From assembly GCF_014596915.1 (NCBI RefSeq), contig NZ_JACVWU010000007.1, forward strand, positions 186,001 through 250,000: a stretch of DNA of 64,000 nt. Reading direction: 5' to 3'. The translations under genes and the position numbers were made by a program. The DNA comes from Streptomyces sp. TRM68416 (GTDB lineage: Bacteria > Actinomycetota > Actinomycetes > Streptomycetales > Streptomycetaceae). The notes beneath the pieces are model-generated. The model was not told the origin of the DNA and searched no databases. It saw nothing but the letters and a program-made list of their open reading frames with translations. Positions within the stretch are counted from its first letter, which is position 1; each line of letters starts with the position of its first letter. Shown in pieces: positions 27,519-35,006 of this stretch.

Positions 27519-27835
27519 GCCCACTGAGACCCTCCCCACGTTCACGGGACGGCGGGGGCGACGGCCGCACTCGTGCGACTGCCGCATCGTCGATGCCCGC
27601 GGTGCGATCCCGGCGAACTCCTGTTCCACGTCGGCGTTCCGGAGGATTCCGCGGGCCTCGTCGTCGGTGGCGACGGCTCGCGCGAGCTGCGCGGCGGTGC
27701 GGAGGTCACGGGCATCGGACCGATCCACCGGACCACTTGGCGGGAACCGTCGTCGGCGGGCCGGGGTACACCGGCAGCGCTTCGGACGACGTGCCCGCGG
27801 CCGGACCGGGCGAGCGCGTGCGCCGTCCGCGCTGA
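27519..27835. other. Intergenic with possible coding remnant
   Basis: No intact gene is seen. A minus-strand frame between about 27735 and 27580 has strong third-position GC and reads DLRTAAQLARAVATDDEARG, which looks coding but has no recognisable family. It may be the relic of a lost gene. Confidence 0.35.
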
Positions 27836-28630
27836 CTACGGTACCGGGCGGTCCGGCCCGGTGGACAAGCCCGCGCGTATGTCACGCGGGCTCGCGCCGA
27901 GTTCGCGGCGGCAGGACTTGTTGAAGGCCTGGAGGTCGGTGATGCCGACGGCCGCGGCGATGGCGGTGATGGAGAGGGTGGAGGAGAGCAGGAGGTGGCG
28001 GGCGCGTTGTAGGCGTCTGTGCCGGATGTAGGAGACGACCGTGCGGCCGGTTTCGGTGCGGAACACGCGCGTGAGGTGGGTGTGGGAGATGCCGACGGCG
28101 CGGGCGACGTCCGGTACGGACAGCGGGCCGGCCAGGTGCTCCTCGATGTAGGACTGCGCGGCGGTCACGAAGGGGTGGCGGCGTCCGGTCCCCTCGTCCC
28201 CCGGGAGTTCGGCGATGCGCCACAGGGCGGTCCAGACCTCGGCCGTGGCGCGTGGGGGAAAGGTCGGCATCGCTGCCACGGCGTGCCGGAGCAGGTCGGC
28301 CAGGCGCGCGCTCTCCGCCGCCGCGTCCTGCATCACCGGCACCAGCCGCGCGGTTGCGCTGTCGTGCAGCCGCAGATGGACGTAGAAGTGCTCCGACCTG
28401 CCCCGGTAGTGGAAGTGCACCTCCGTGTTGGGCGGCACCAGGCTGACGTGGCCGGGACGGATGGGGTGGAGCGACGGCCCGAGGGAGAGGGCACCGTCGT
28501 AGTGGTAGAGGTGCAGCTGCCACAGGTCGGGCAGCCGGAAGACGTCGTGGTCGGTGGAGACGCCGTGGACCCCGATGCCGGCATTGACGACGGTGGGTGC
28601 CTCGCCGAGCGGAAGTGTCACGTGCTTCAC
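27836..28630 (-). CDS. AraC-family transcriptional regulator
   Basis: A 264-aa regulator: an N-terminal cupin-like sensing domain (GHVSLVPPNTEVHFHYRG) and a C-terminal double HTH (SVPDVARAVGISHTHLTRVFRTETG and LSITAIAAAVGITDLQAFNKSCRRELGASP). It is divergent from a PhyH-type dioxygenase with a 73-bp gap and likely controls that gene pair. Confidence 0.92.
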   Translation of the reverse strand: MKHVTLPLGEAPTVVNAGIGVHGVSTDHDVFRLPDLWQLHLYHYDGALSLGPSLHPIRPGHVSLVPPNTEVHFHYRGRSEHFYVHLRLHDSATARLVPVMQDAAAESARLADLLRHAVAAMPTFPPRATAEVWTALWRIAELPGDEGTGRRHPFVTAAQSYIEEHLAGPLSVPDVARAVGISHTHLTRVFRTETGRTVVSYIRHRRLQRARHLLLSSTLSITAIAAAVGITDLQAFNKSCRRELGASPRDIRAGLSTGPDRPVP

Positions 28631-28703
28631 GAGGACGGAAAGTTACCAGTAGTCGATGATTTCCGCCCACGACTCAGGGGGACGGGCCGCGTACGTTCGT
28701 CGC

Positions 28704-29522
28704 ATGTCAACCAGCAAGCAACTCCTGACATCTGTTCAGGTGGCGCGCTTCGTCGCCCAGGGCTTCCTGCGCCTCGACGGAGTGGTGCCCCAGGAGATCA
28801 ACGAACGGGCCATGGCGACCCTGACCGAGGGCCTGCCGGACGTGGCCTACGGCACCCCGTTGGGCAAGGCGTTCGCGCCGGACACCTTCATCCACGAGCT
28901 GCTCGCCGTGCCGGACGTGGCGGGCGCCGTCGAGAGCCTGGTGGGGCCGGAGCCGACGGTCGACCACCATGCCGTGCACGTGCGGGAGCCGCACGAGGGG
29001 GAGGCGCAGCCGCTGCACGCCGATGCCATCATCGACGTACGGCCGGACGCGTTCGACGTGCAGCTCATGTACTACCCGCACGAGGTGACCGCCGAGATGG
29101 GCGGCACGCTGAGCGTGCCGGGCAGTCATCTGCGCAGGATCAACGAGTCGGACGTCGGCCGGGTGCAGAACCTGCGCGGGCAGACCCGGCTGGTCTGCCC
29201 GGCGGGCACGGTCGTGCTCGTGCACCACGGCATCTGGCACGGCGGCCGCCGCAACGACACCGCGCGCCGCCGCTTCATGTACAAGCTCCGTCTCAACCCG
29301 ACCGTGCCGCAGGTGCGGCTGTGGGACACCCGCGACCTGGACGATCCGGCCGTGACCGCGGAGCTGAACGCGTACCTGCCCTGGTACGAGCAGGCCGCCG
29401 CCCGACTGGAGATCTACAACCGGGCCCTGCTGTGGCGGGCCCTGACCGGTGACGCGTCCTTCGACGTCGAGTACTGGGTCACCCGCGTCAGCAACCGGCC
29501 CGCCCAGAGGAGCCACGCATGA
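28704..29522 (+). CDS. Phytanoyl-CoA dioxygenase (PhyH) family protein
   Basis: A 272-aa Fe(II)/2-oxoglutarate oxygenase. Iron ligands are HxD in PLHADA and a distal His in VHHGIWHGGRR; TLSVPGSHLRRIN is also typical. Substrate unknown. TACGTT (28692-28697) lies 6 bp before the ATG, predicting a leaderless start. The stop overlaps the next gene as ATGA. Divergent from an AraC regulator. Confidence 0.9.
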   Translation: MSTSKQLLTSVQVARFVAQGFLRLDGVVPQEINERAMATLTEGLPDVAYGTPLGKAFAPDTFIHELLAVPDVAGAVESLVGPEPTVDHHAVHVREPHEGEAQPLHADAIIDVRPDAFDVQLMYYPHEVTAEMGGTLSVPGSHLRRINESDVGRVQNLRGQTRLVCPAGTVVLVHHGIWHGGRRNDTARRRFMYKLRLNPTVPQVRLWDTRDLDDPAVTAELNAYLPWYEQAAARLEIYNRALLWRALTGDASFDVEYWVTRVSNRPAQRSHA

Positions 29523-29794
29523 GACAGCAGGTTCTGGTGCTCTACCTTTCCACGTCGGCGCTCGACTCGCACGTGGTGGGCTGGTCCCGCTACGACGGCA
29601 CCGGCCGCACCCACCCCACGACCGGCGACAGCGACGAGCCGCCCTACCCAACTGGTCTTGCCGCCCTGCACGACGGGTGGCGGCTCTTCCAGGCCTCCCA
29701 ACTCATGCCGCCGCAGCCCGGACACGAGTACGACGTCTCCTTCCTCAAGCACGAGTTCTTCTTCGAGAAGCTGGAGGACAGCCCCGCTCCTTGA
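29519..29794 (+). CDS. Small conserved hypothetical protein coupled to PhyH enzyme
   Basis: A 91-aa soluble protein of unknown function, starting MRQQVLVLYLSTSALDSHVV and ending in an aromatic-acidic stretch (HEFFFEKLEDSPAP). It overlaps the dioxygenase stop by 4 nt, so the two are made together. A substrate-binding or accessory role for the oxygenase is only an inference. Confidence 0.8.
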   Translation: MRQQVLVLYLSTSALDSHVVGWSRYDGTGRTHPTTGDSDEPPYPTGLAALHDGWRLFQASQLMPPQPGHEYDVSFLKHEFFFEKLEDSPAP

Positions 29795-29903
29795 CTTCGA
29801 GGGACCATCGCCTGACCCGGATGACAGCCGCGCCGCGCCACGTGCCGCGCGGCTCGGTCCGACGGCTGCGAGAATGAGGGCGGCAGCAGGCGAGGGGATG
29901 GGG

Positions 29904-30962
29904 ATGGCGACCGTGCCGGACAACCGATCGGGAAGACCTTCGGCGGAAGAGCACGGCGAACGCGGCGGGGGAGCCGGGTCGGTGACGATCGCCTACATCG
30001 CCGAGTCCGCGGGCGTCTCGGTGCCCACGGTGTCGAAGGTGCTCAACGGCCGCTCGGGGGTGTCGGACGAGACCCGGGCCCGCGTCGAGGAGCTGATCCA
30101 CCGGTACGGCTACCGCAAGCCTCCCAAGAGCCGCAGCAACCTCGTGGAGTTGGTCTTCCGCGAGCTGGAGAGCATGTGGGCCGTGGAGATCATCCGCGGT
30201 GTCGAGCGGGTGGCCCGCAGGAACCGGATCGGCGTGCTGGTGTCGGAGTTCGGGCTGCACGACTCCACGGGCATGACCATCGACGACACCGTCGGGAGGC
30301 GTCCTCAGTGTGTGCTGTCGGTGGCGCAGCTCTCCGAGGCGGAGCGGGAACAGCTGACGGCGAAGGGCATCCCGTTCGTCGTCTTCGACCCCATCGACGA
30401 ACTCCCCGACGACGTGCCGTTCGTGGGCGCCACCAACTGGCGAGGAGGCCAGGCGGCGACCCGGCACCTGCTCGGGCTGGGGCACCGGCACATCGCCATG
30501 ATCAGCGGCCCGGACCATCCCTTCTGCCGCGCCCGGCTGTCCGGCTACCTGTCCGCTCTGGCGGAGGCGGGACTGCCGCTGGACTCCTGCCCGGTGGTGA
30601 AGACCCAGCTCACGCGCGAGCACGGGTACGCCGCGGCGCGGGAGCTGCTGTCCCGCCCCGAGCGTCCCACCGCCGTGTTCACCGCCAACGACATGCAGGC
30701 CCACGGCGTGTACCAGGCCGCGCGCGAACTCGGCCTGCGCATCCCGCACGACCTCAGCGTGGTCGGTTTCGACGACGTACCGGCCGTGGCCTGGATGGAC
30801 CCGCCCCTGACCACCGTCCACCAGCCGCTCGCCGAGATGGCGACGGCAGCCACGGAACTGGCTCTGGCGCTCGGCCGGGGTGAGCAAGTACCGCAGAGGG
30901 GACTGGAGATAGCGACCACCCTCACCCTTCGGGAGAGCACGGCCCCGCCGAAGGAGGAGTGA
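29904..30962 (+). CDS. LacI-family transcriptional repressor
   Basis: A 352-aa regulator with the HTH TIAYIAESAGVSVPTVSKVLNGRSGVSDETRARVEEL and a periplasmic-binding-like sugar domain (GLGHRHIAMISGPD, PTAVFTANDMQAHGVYQA, LSVVGFDDVPAVAWMDPPLTTV). GAGGGG lies 6 nt before ATG 29904; upstream in-frame ATGs at 29874 and 29898 are possible. It adjoins the GH43/GH42/GH3 cluster, whose promoters share GAAGCGCTTC-type operators, the classic LacI-family core. Confidence 0.93.
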   Translation: MATVPDNRSGRPSAEEHGERGGGAGSVTIAYIAESAGVSVPTVSKVLNGRSGVSDETRARVEELIHRYGYRKPPKSRSNLVELVFRELESMWAVEIIRGVERVARRNRIGVLVSEFGLHDSTGMTIDDTVGRRPQCVLSVAQLSEAEREQLTAKGIPFVVFDPIDELPDDVPFVGATNWRGGQAATRHLLGLGHRHIAMISGPDHPFCRARLSGYLSALAEAGLPLDSCPVVKTQLTREHGYAAARELLSRPERPTAVFTANDMQAHGVYQAARELGLRIPHDLSVVGFDDVPAVAWMDPPLTTVHQPLAEMATAATELALALGRGEQVPQRGLEIATTLTLRESTAPPKEE

Positions 30963-30983
30963 GGAGGGCGGCGGCCCTGCTCC

Positions 30984-32480
30984 TCAGAGGACGAGCGGTT
31001 CGTACTCGAACCAGTCGAAGTGGACGGTGCCTTCGGCGGCGTACATGCCGAGGACGCGGCCGGTGAAGCCGCCGGCGACCTCGGTCGACAGGTAGCGGCC
31101 GTCGAGGGCGGCGAGTTCGGTGAAGGTGCCGTCGGACTGCTCGATGCCGAGGGAGACGGTGTCGGGGCCGGTGCACGGTCCGTGCGGCGGCGGTGTGTCG
31201 GTGGCCCGGACGGCGAGGACAACCGGCCCGGCGGGTACGGGGAGTTCGGCCACGACCGTGCGCAGCGAGCCGACGCGCGCGATCACCCGTACGTCCGTCC
31301 CGGACGCCTCGATCGCGTAGTGGTGCCGCTCGTCCAGCCGGACGGCGAGGCCGCCGCGCCCTTCGGAGGGGTCGACCAGGGTGCGTGCCCGGCAGGCGTG
31401 GTGCTGCTGGCGGCGGCCGGTGAACACCACGTCGGGCTCGTCCAGGGAGGCGCCCCGCCCGCGGAGCGTCAGCCAGCCGGGCCGCTCCTTGGTGGTGCAG
31501 AGTTCAACGCGCCGGTCCCGCACGGAGATCCAGGACGGCCCGAGTTCACTGAGCGCGAAGTCGTCCCGTGGCTCCTCGGCGGGGCCGGGGGCGAGCGGCC
31601 AGGGGAGCGTGGAGAGGTCCGTGGCGACCTCGCCGACGACCGGCCAACCGTCCTCCCAGGTCACGGGGGCCAGGAAGGTCTCCCGGCCGAGCACGTGCCA
31701 GCCGGGGGTGCCGCCGCGCGGCCGTACACCGAGGAAGACCATCCACCAGTTGCCGTCGGGGCCCTGGACGAGGTCGGCGTGGCCGGTGTTCTGCACGGGG
31801 TGGTCGGTGCCGCGGTGGGTGAGCACCGGATTGCGCGGGCACGGTTCGAACGGGCCGTTGGGGGTGCTCGCGCGGGCGATCGACACACCGTGGCCGCGTT
31901 CGGTGCCGCCCTCGGCGATGAGCAGGTACCAGTGATCGCCGATCCGGTACAGGTGCGGCGCCTCGGGTGCCTTGGCGCCGGGGCCGCCGGACCAGACCGG
32001 CTGCGGTGTGCCGTAGGTCTGTCCGGTGGCGGGGTCGAGGCGGACCTGCGACACCCCGGCGACCGTGCACCAGCAGGTGCCGTCCTCGTCCCAGGCCAGA
32101 TCGGGATCGATGCCGGGCACACCGGGTGCCCAGACGGGATCCGACCACGGTCCGGCGGGGTCGGTGGCCGTGACGATCAGATTGCCGCCGCCCTCGCTGC
32201 AGTTGGTGACGATCAGCCAGAAGCGGCCGTCGTGGTGGCGCAGGGTGGGGGCGTAGATGCCGCCGGAGGACGCCATGGACTCCGGCAGGCGCAACTGCTC
32301 CGGCCGGTCCAGTACGTTGCCGATCTGCCGCCAGTGCACCAGGTCACGGCTGTGGAACAGGGGTACGCCGGGAAAGTACTCGAAGCTGGAGCAGGCGAGG
32401 TAGTAGTCCTCGCCGACCCGGCAGATGCTCGGGTCGGGATGGAACCCGGGGAGCACGGGGTTGGTGGCGTGGGCGGGCAC
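30984..32480 (-). CDS. GH43 beta-xylosidase/alpha-L-arabinofuranosidase
   Basis: A 498-aa cytoplasmic enzyme without a signal peptide, so it acts on imported oligosaccharides. The GH43 propeller is clear (NPVLPGFHPDPSICRVGEDY, GIYAPTLRHHDGRFWLIVTN, KAPEAPHLYRIGDHWYLLIA), and a C-terminal jelly-roll domain (from about residue 320) is typical of XynB-type enzymes. GTG at 32480 with AAGGAC about 8 nt upstream. Expressed from a promoter carrying a LacI-type operator, and convergent with the LacI gene. Confidence 0.92.
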   Translation of the reverse strand: MPAHATNPVLPGFHPDPSICRVGEDYYLACSSFEYFPGVPLFHSRDLVHWRQIGNVLDRPEQLRLPESMASSGGIYAPTLRHHDGRFWLIVTNCSEGGGNLIVTATDPAGPWSDPVWAPGVPGIDPDLAWDEDGTCWCTVAGVSQVRLDPATGQTYGTPQPVWSGGPGAKAPEAPHLYRIGDHWYLLIAEGGTERGHGVSIARASTPNGPFEPCPRNPVLTHRGTDHPVQNTGHADLVQGPDGNWWMVFLGVRPRGGTPGWHVLGRETFLAPVTWEDGWPVVGEVATDLSTLPWPLAPGPAEEPRDDFALSELGPSWISVRDRRVELCTTKERPGWLTLRGRGASLDEPDVVFTGRRQQHHACRARTLVDPSEGRGGLAVRLDERHHYAIEASGTDVRVIARVGSLRTVVAELPVPAGPVVLAVRATDTPPPHGPCTGPDTVSLGIEQSDGTFTELAALDGRYLSTEVAGGFTGRVLGMYAAEGTVHFDWFEYEPLVL

Positions 32481-32515
32481 CCTGGTTGTCCTTTCGTCGG
32501 GGGCCGGAGTTGCTG

Positions 32516-32529
32516 TTGAAGCGCTCCAA
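32516..32529. promoter_or_regulatory. LacI-type operator of GH43 gene
   Basis: TTGAAGCGCTCCAA is a 14-bp dyad with one mismatch around a central GCGC. It lies just downstream of the -10 box at 32541-32546, a position where a bound repressor blocks transcription. Confidence 0.65.
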
Positions 32530-32540
32530 CTCCGGTCGGG

Positions 32541-32571
32541 AAGCTAGCGGACTTGTTTCGCGCGAAACAAG
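32541..32571 (-). promoter_or_regulatory. GH43 promoter with 20-bp palindrome
   Basis: On the minus strand, TTGTTT (32565-32570) and TAGCTT (32541-32546) are 18 bp apart. The -35 lies in a perfect 20-bp palindrome (32552-32571) built from CTTGTTTCGC and GCGAAACAAG. The GH42 promoter shares the same extended -35 sequence CTTGTTTCGC at 34868-34877. Confidence 0.6.
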
Positions 32572-32618
32572 GGCCGCAAAAGGAGAGAAAGTTTCTCTGC
32601 CCTGTGCATGGGCAGGCC

Positions 32619-34745
32619 TCACGGCTCCCGCGGTCCGGCCAGGACGCGGACGTCCCAGGCGCCGAGCCGTACGGGCGCACCCGCCGGGACCGCGCTGCCG
32701 TCCAGGGCGTCGGTCAGGTCCACCGGAGCGTGGGCGGTGGCCGGCTGCCAGTTCCAGTTGTGGACGAAGTGGACGCGCCGGCCGTCGGGGGCGGTGCCGG
32801 TGGCGACGGTCACCGAGTCCGGCAGGTCCCGCCAGCCGCTGCGCGGGGCGGGCGCGAGCCAGGCGGCGAGCGCGCGGGCCAGGGCACGACCGGGCACGGT
32901 GCCCACGCAGGTGACGCGGCCCGCGCCATGGCGGCGGGTGGTGACGGCGGGCCAGCGCCCGAAGTGCGGGTGGTCGTACTCGGCCAGCACGTCGGCGTCG
33001 TCCACGGCCAGGCCCTCCACCCAGCGGGTGGCCACCGCATCGTCCGGCAGGGCCAGCGGGCTGTCCGGTGCGGTGCGCAGCGGCAGGTCGGCATGGAGGT
33101 TGCTGAACTCGTCGTACCGGACGCCCGCGGCCTCGACCAGCCGCGCCGGTGCCGCCTCGTGGCGCGCCCGAGCCTCGTGGTCGCCGTAGCCGGTGCGCGG
33201 GCCGAGGACGAGGTGGCCACCCGCCGCCGCGTAGGCGCCGAGCCAGTCGAGCGTCCCGTCGTCCGCCACGTACAGCGCCGGCACGACGAGCACGGGGTGC
33301 AGCTCGGCCGCCGACTCCGGGGCCAGGCCCTCGCGTTCACCGTGCGGATCGTGCAACTGGCGGGCGTGCAGGATGCGCACCTGGCGCCCCGCCTCGAACG
33401 CACCCCGGTAGAACGGGTCGAAGAAGCCCTCGTAGGCGCCCGCGTCCGGGCCGCCGTCGGGACCGGCGAGCGGCGGGTGCTTGCGCATCAGCCACTTGCT
33501 CGGCGCCGAGTACACCATCGCGATGTCCGCGTCCGGGGTGATCCCGGCGACCAGATCACCGGCCCGCTCGAACTCGGCGCCCAGGCGGGCGAGTTCGCCG
33601 TAGACGCGCCCCGGTCGTCCGCTGTGCGGGAGGATGCCGCCCCAGTACGTCTCGGTGCCGAAGTGCAGGGTGTGCCAGTGCCAGTACTCGATCATGCGGG
33701 CCCCGCGCGCGACCAGCGCCCAGGCGGCCTGCCGCCACTGCCCGTCGAAGGCGGGCCGGTTGTCCGAAGGGCCGCCGATGGCCTGGGCGTTGGTCTCCGT
33801 GATCAGGAACGGCTCCTGGCGGGAGGAGTAGATCCGGTCCGCGCTCTGGTGCAGCGCCCACGCCCCGTACGCCATCCACTGCTGCGGCAGCTTCTCGCGC
33901 GGCGGCTCGGGCATGGTGAGACTGTCCTGCATGTCGTAGTACGGGTTGCCCGCGGTGACGTCCAGGTGGTCGGTGAGCTCGTCGTCCTCCAGGCCCGGTG
34001 AGCCGTAGGCGAGGCAGGTGGTGACGAACTGGCCGGGCCCGGCGTACTCGCGCACGATGTCGGCCTGCCAGGCGATGAACTCGGTGGTCCGGCGCGCCTG
34101 GAAGACCTGCCAGGCCAGGTCGTACTGCGGTTGCGCGTTGCCCTCCGGCTGCCACAGGTCGGCCCAGGTGGACAGCCGGTGCGACCAGTACACCAGCCCC
34201 CACTCGCGGTTGAGGGTCTCGACGTCGCCGTAGCGCTGCCGCAGGTCGTCGACGAACCGCTGGAAGACGCCGTGGTTGTGCGGCAGGCGCGGGCCCGGCT
34301 CGTTGTCGACCTGGAAGCCGATCACCGCGGGGTGGCCGGCGTAGCGGGCCACGATCGCGCGGATGACGCGCTCCGCGTGGAAACGGAAGGCCGGGTGCGT
34401 GATGTCGACCTCCTGCCGGGCGCCCCACGCGGCGCGGCGACCGGCGGCGTCCTCGGCGGCGATCTCCGGGTACTGCCGGGCCAGCCAGGGCGGCACCGCG
34501 TAGGTGGGCGTGCCGAGCACGACCGAAATGCCGCGCTCGTGGGCGCCGTCGAGGACGGGCTGCAGCCAGTCGAGCGCGAAGCGGCCGTTCTCCGGCTCCC
34601 AGGTGGACCACACCGACTCGCCGACCCGGATGACGGTGAACTTCGCCGCCGCCATGAGATCGAGGTCGGTCTTGAGCCGCTCGTAGGGCTGGTACTCGTG
34701 GTAGTAGGCGGCGCCGAACAGAACGCGGGCCGGCAGCTGGGTCAT
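32619..34745 (-). CDS. GH42 beta-galactosidase
   Basis: A 708-aa cytoplasmic glycosidase. The catalytic barrel begins VLFGAAYYHEYQPYERLKTD; acid/base Glu is in GFQVDNEPG and the nucleophile Glu in FLITETNAQ. The trimerisation domain and C-terminal beta domain follow. Substrates would be beta-galactosides, or alpha-L-arabinopyranosides from plant polymers. AAGGAC lies about 6 nt before the ATG. Divergent from GH3; each promoter has its own copy of the same operator. Confidence 0.93.
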   Translation of the reverse strand: MTQLPARVLFGAAYYHEYQPYERLKTDLDLMAAAKFTVIRVGESVWSTWEPENGRFALDWLQPVLDGAHERGISVVLGTPTYAVPPWLARQYPEIAAEDAAGRRAAWGARQEVDITHPAFRFHAERVIRAIVARYAGHPAVIGFQVDNEPGPRLPHNHGVFQRFVDDLRQRYGDVETLNREWGLVYWSHRLSTWADLWQPEGNAQPQYDLAWQVFQARRTTEFIAWQADIVREYAGPGQFVTTCLAYGSPGLEDDELTDHLDVTAGNPYYDMQDSLTMPEPPREKLPQQWMAYGAWALHQSADRIYSSRQEPFLITETNAQAIGGPSDNRPAFDGQWRQAAWALVARGARMIEYWHWHTLHFGTETYWGGILPHSGRPGRVYGELARLGAEFERAGDLVAGITPDADIAMVYSAPSKWLMRKHPPLAGPDGGPDAGAYEGFFDPFYRGAFEAGRQVRILHARQLHDPHGEREGLAPESAAELHPVLVVPALYVADDGTLDWLGAYAAAGGHLVLGPRTGYGDHEARARHEAAPARLVEAAGVRYDEFSNLHADLPLRTAPDSPLALPDDAVATRWVEGLAVDDADVLAEYDHPHFGRWPAVTTRRHGAGRVTCVGTVPGRALARALAAWLAPAPRSGWRDLPDSVTVATGTAPDGRRVHFVHNWNWQPATAHAPVDLTDALDGSAVPAGAPVRLGAWDVRVLAGPREP

Positions 34746-34822
34746 GCGGGGTCCTTGAGGAGAGGCGGATGGTCCAGGACAGGGAGGTGCGGTGGCCGGC
34801 CGGAGGGTGGAATCGACAGAGC

Positions 34823-34837
34823 GTCGAAGCGCTTCAC
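34823..34837. promoter_or_regulatory. LacI-type operator of GH42 gene
   Basis: GTCGAAGCGCTTCAC contains the perfect palindrome GAAGCGCTTC (34826-34835). An 18-bp stretch around it is repeated exactly at 34940-34957. It lies just downstream of the GH42 -10 box. Confidence 0.7.
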
Positions 34838-34847
34838 CTATCGATGC

Positions 34848-34876
34848 AAGGTAATGAGAGGCCTCCGGCGAAACAA
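34848..34876 (-). promoter_or_regulatory. GH42 promoter
   Basis: On the minus strand, TTGTTT (34871-34876) and TACCTT (34848-34853) are separated by 17 bp. The extended -35 CTTGTTTCGC equals that of the GH43 promoter. Confidence 0.5.
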
Positions 34877-34941
34877 GAGGGACAAGCGACGGAAACTTTC
34901 TTATCGAAGGGCATTGACACCCGATCAAGGGCGATGGCAGC

Positions 34942-34956
34942 GTCGAAGCGCTTCAC
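34942..34956. promoter_or_regulatory. LacI-type operator of GH3 gene
   Basis: Exact copy of GTCGAAGCGCTTCAC, 119 bp from the first copy and about 50 bp upstream of the GH3 start. A TTGACA hexamer lies at 34914-34919, but no good -10 was found at the right spacing. Confidence 0.7.
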
Positions 34957-35006
34957 CAACGCTGTCACCAGCTCATGTCTCTGCCGCTCGTCGAGGGGTT
35001 GCTCCC

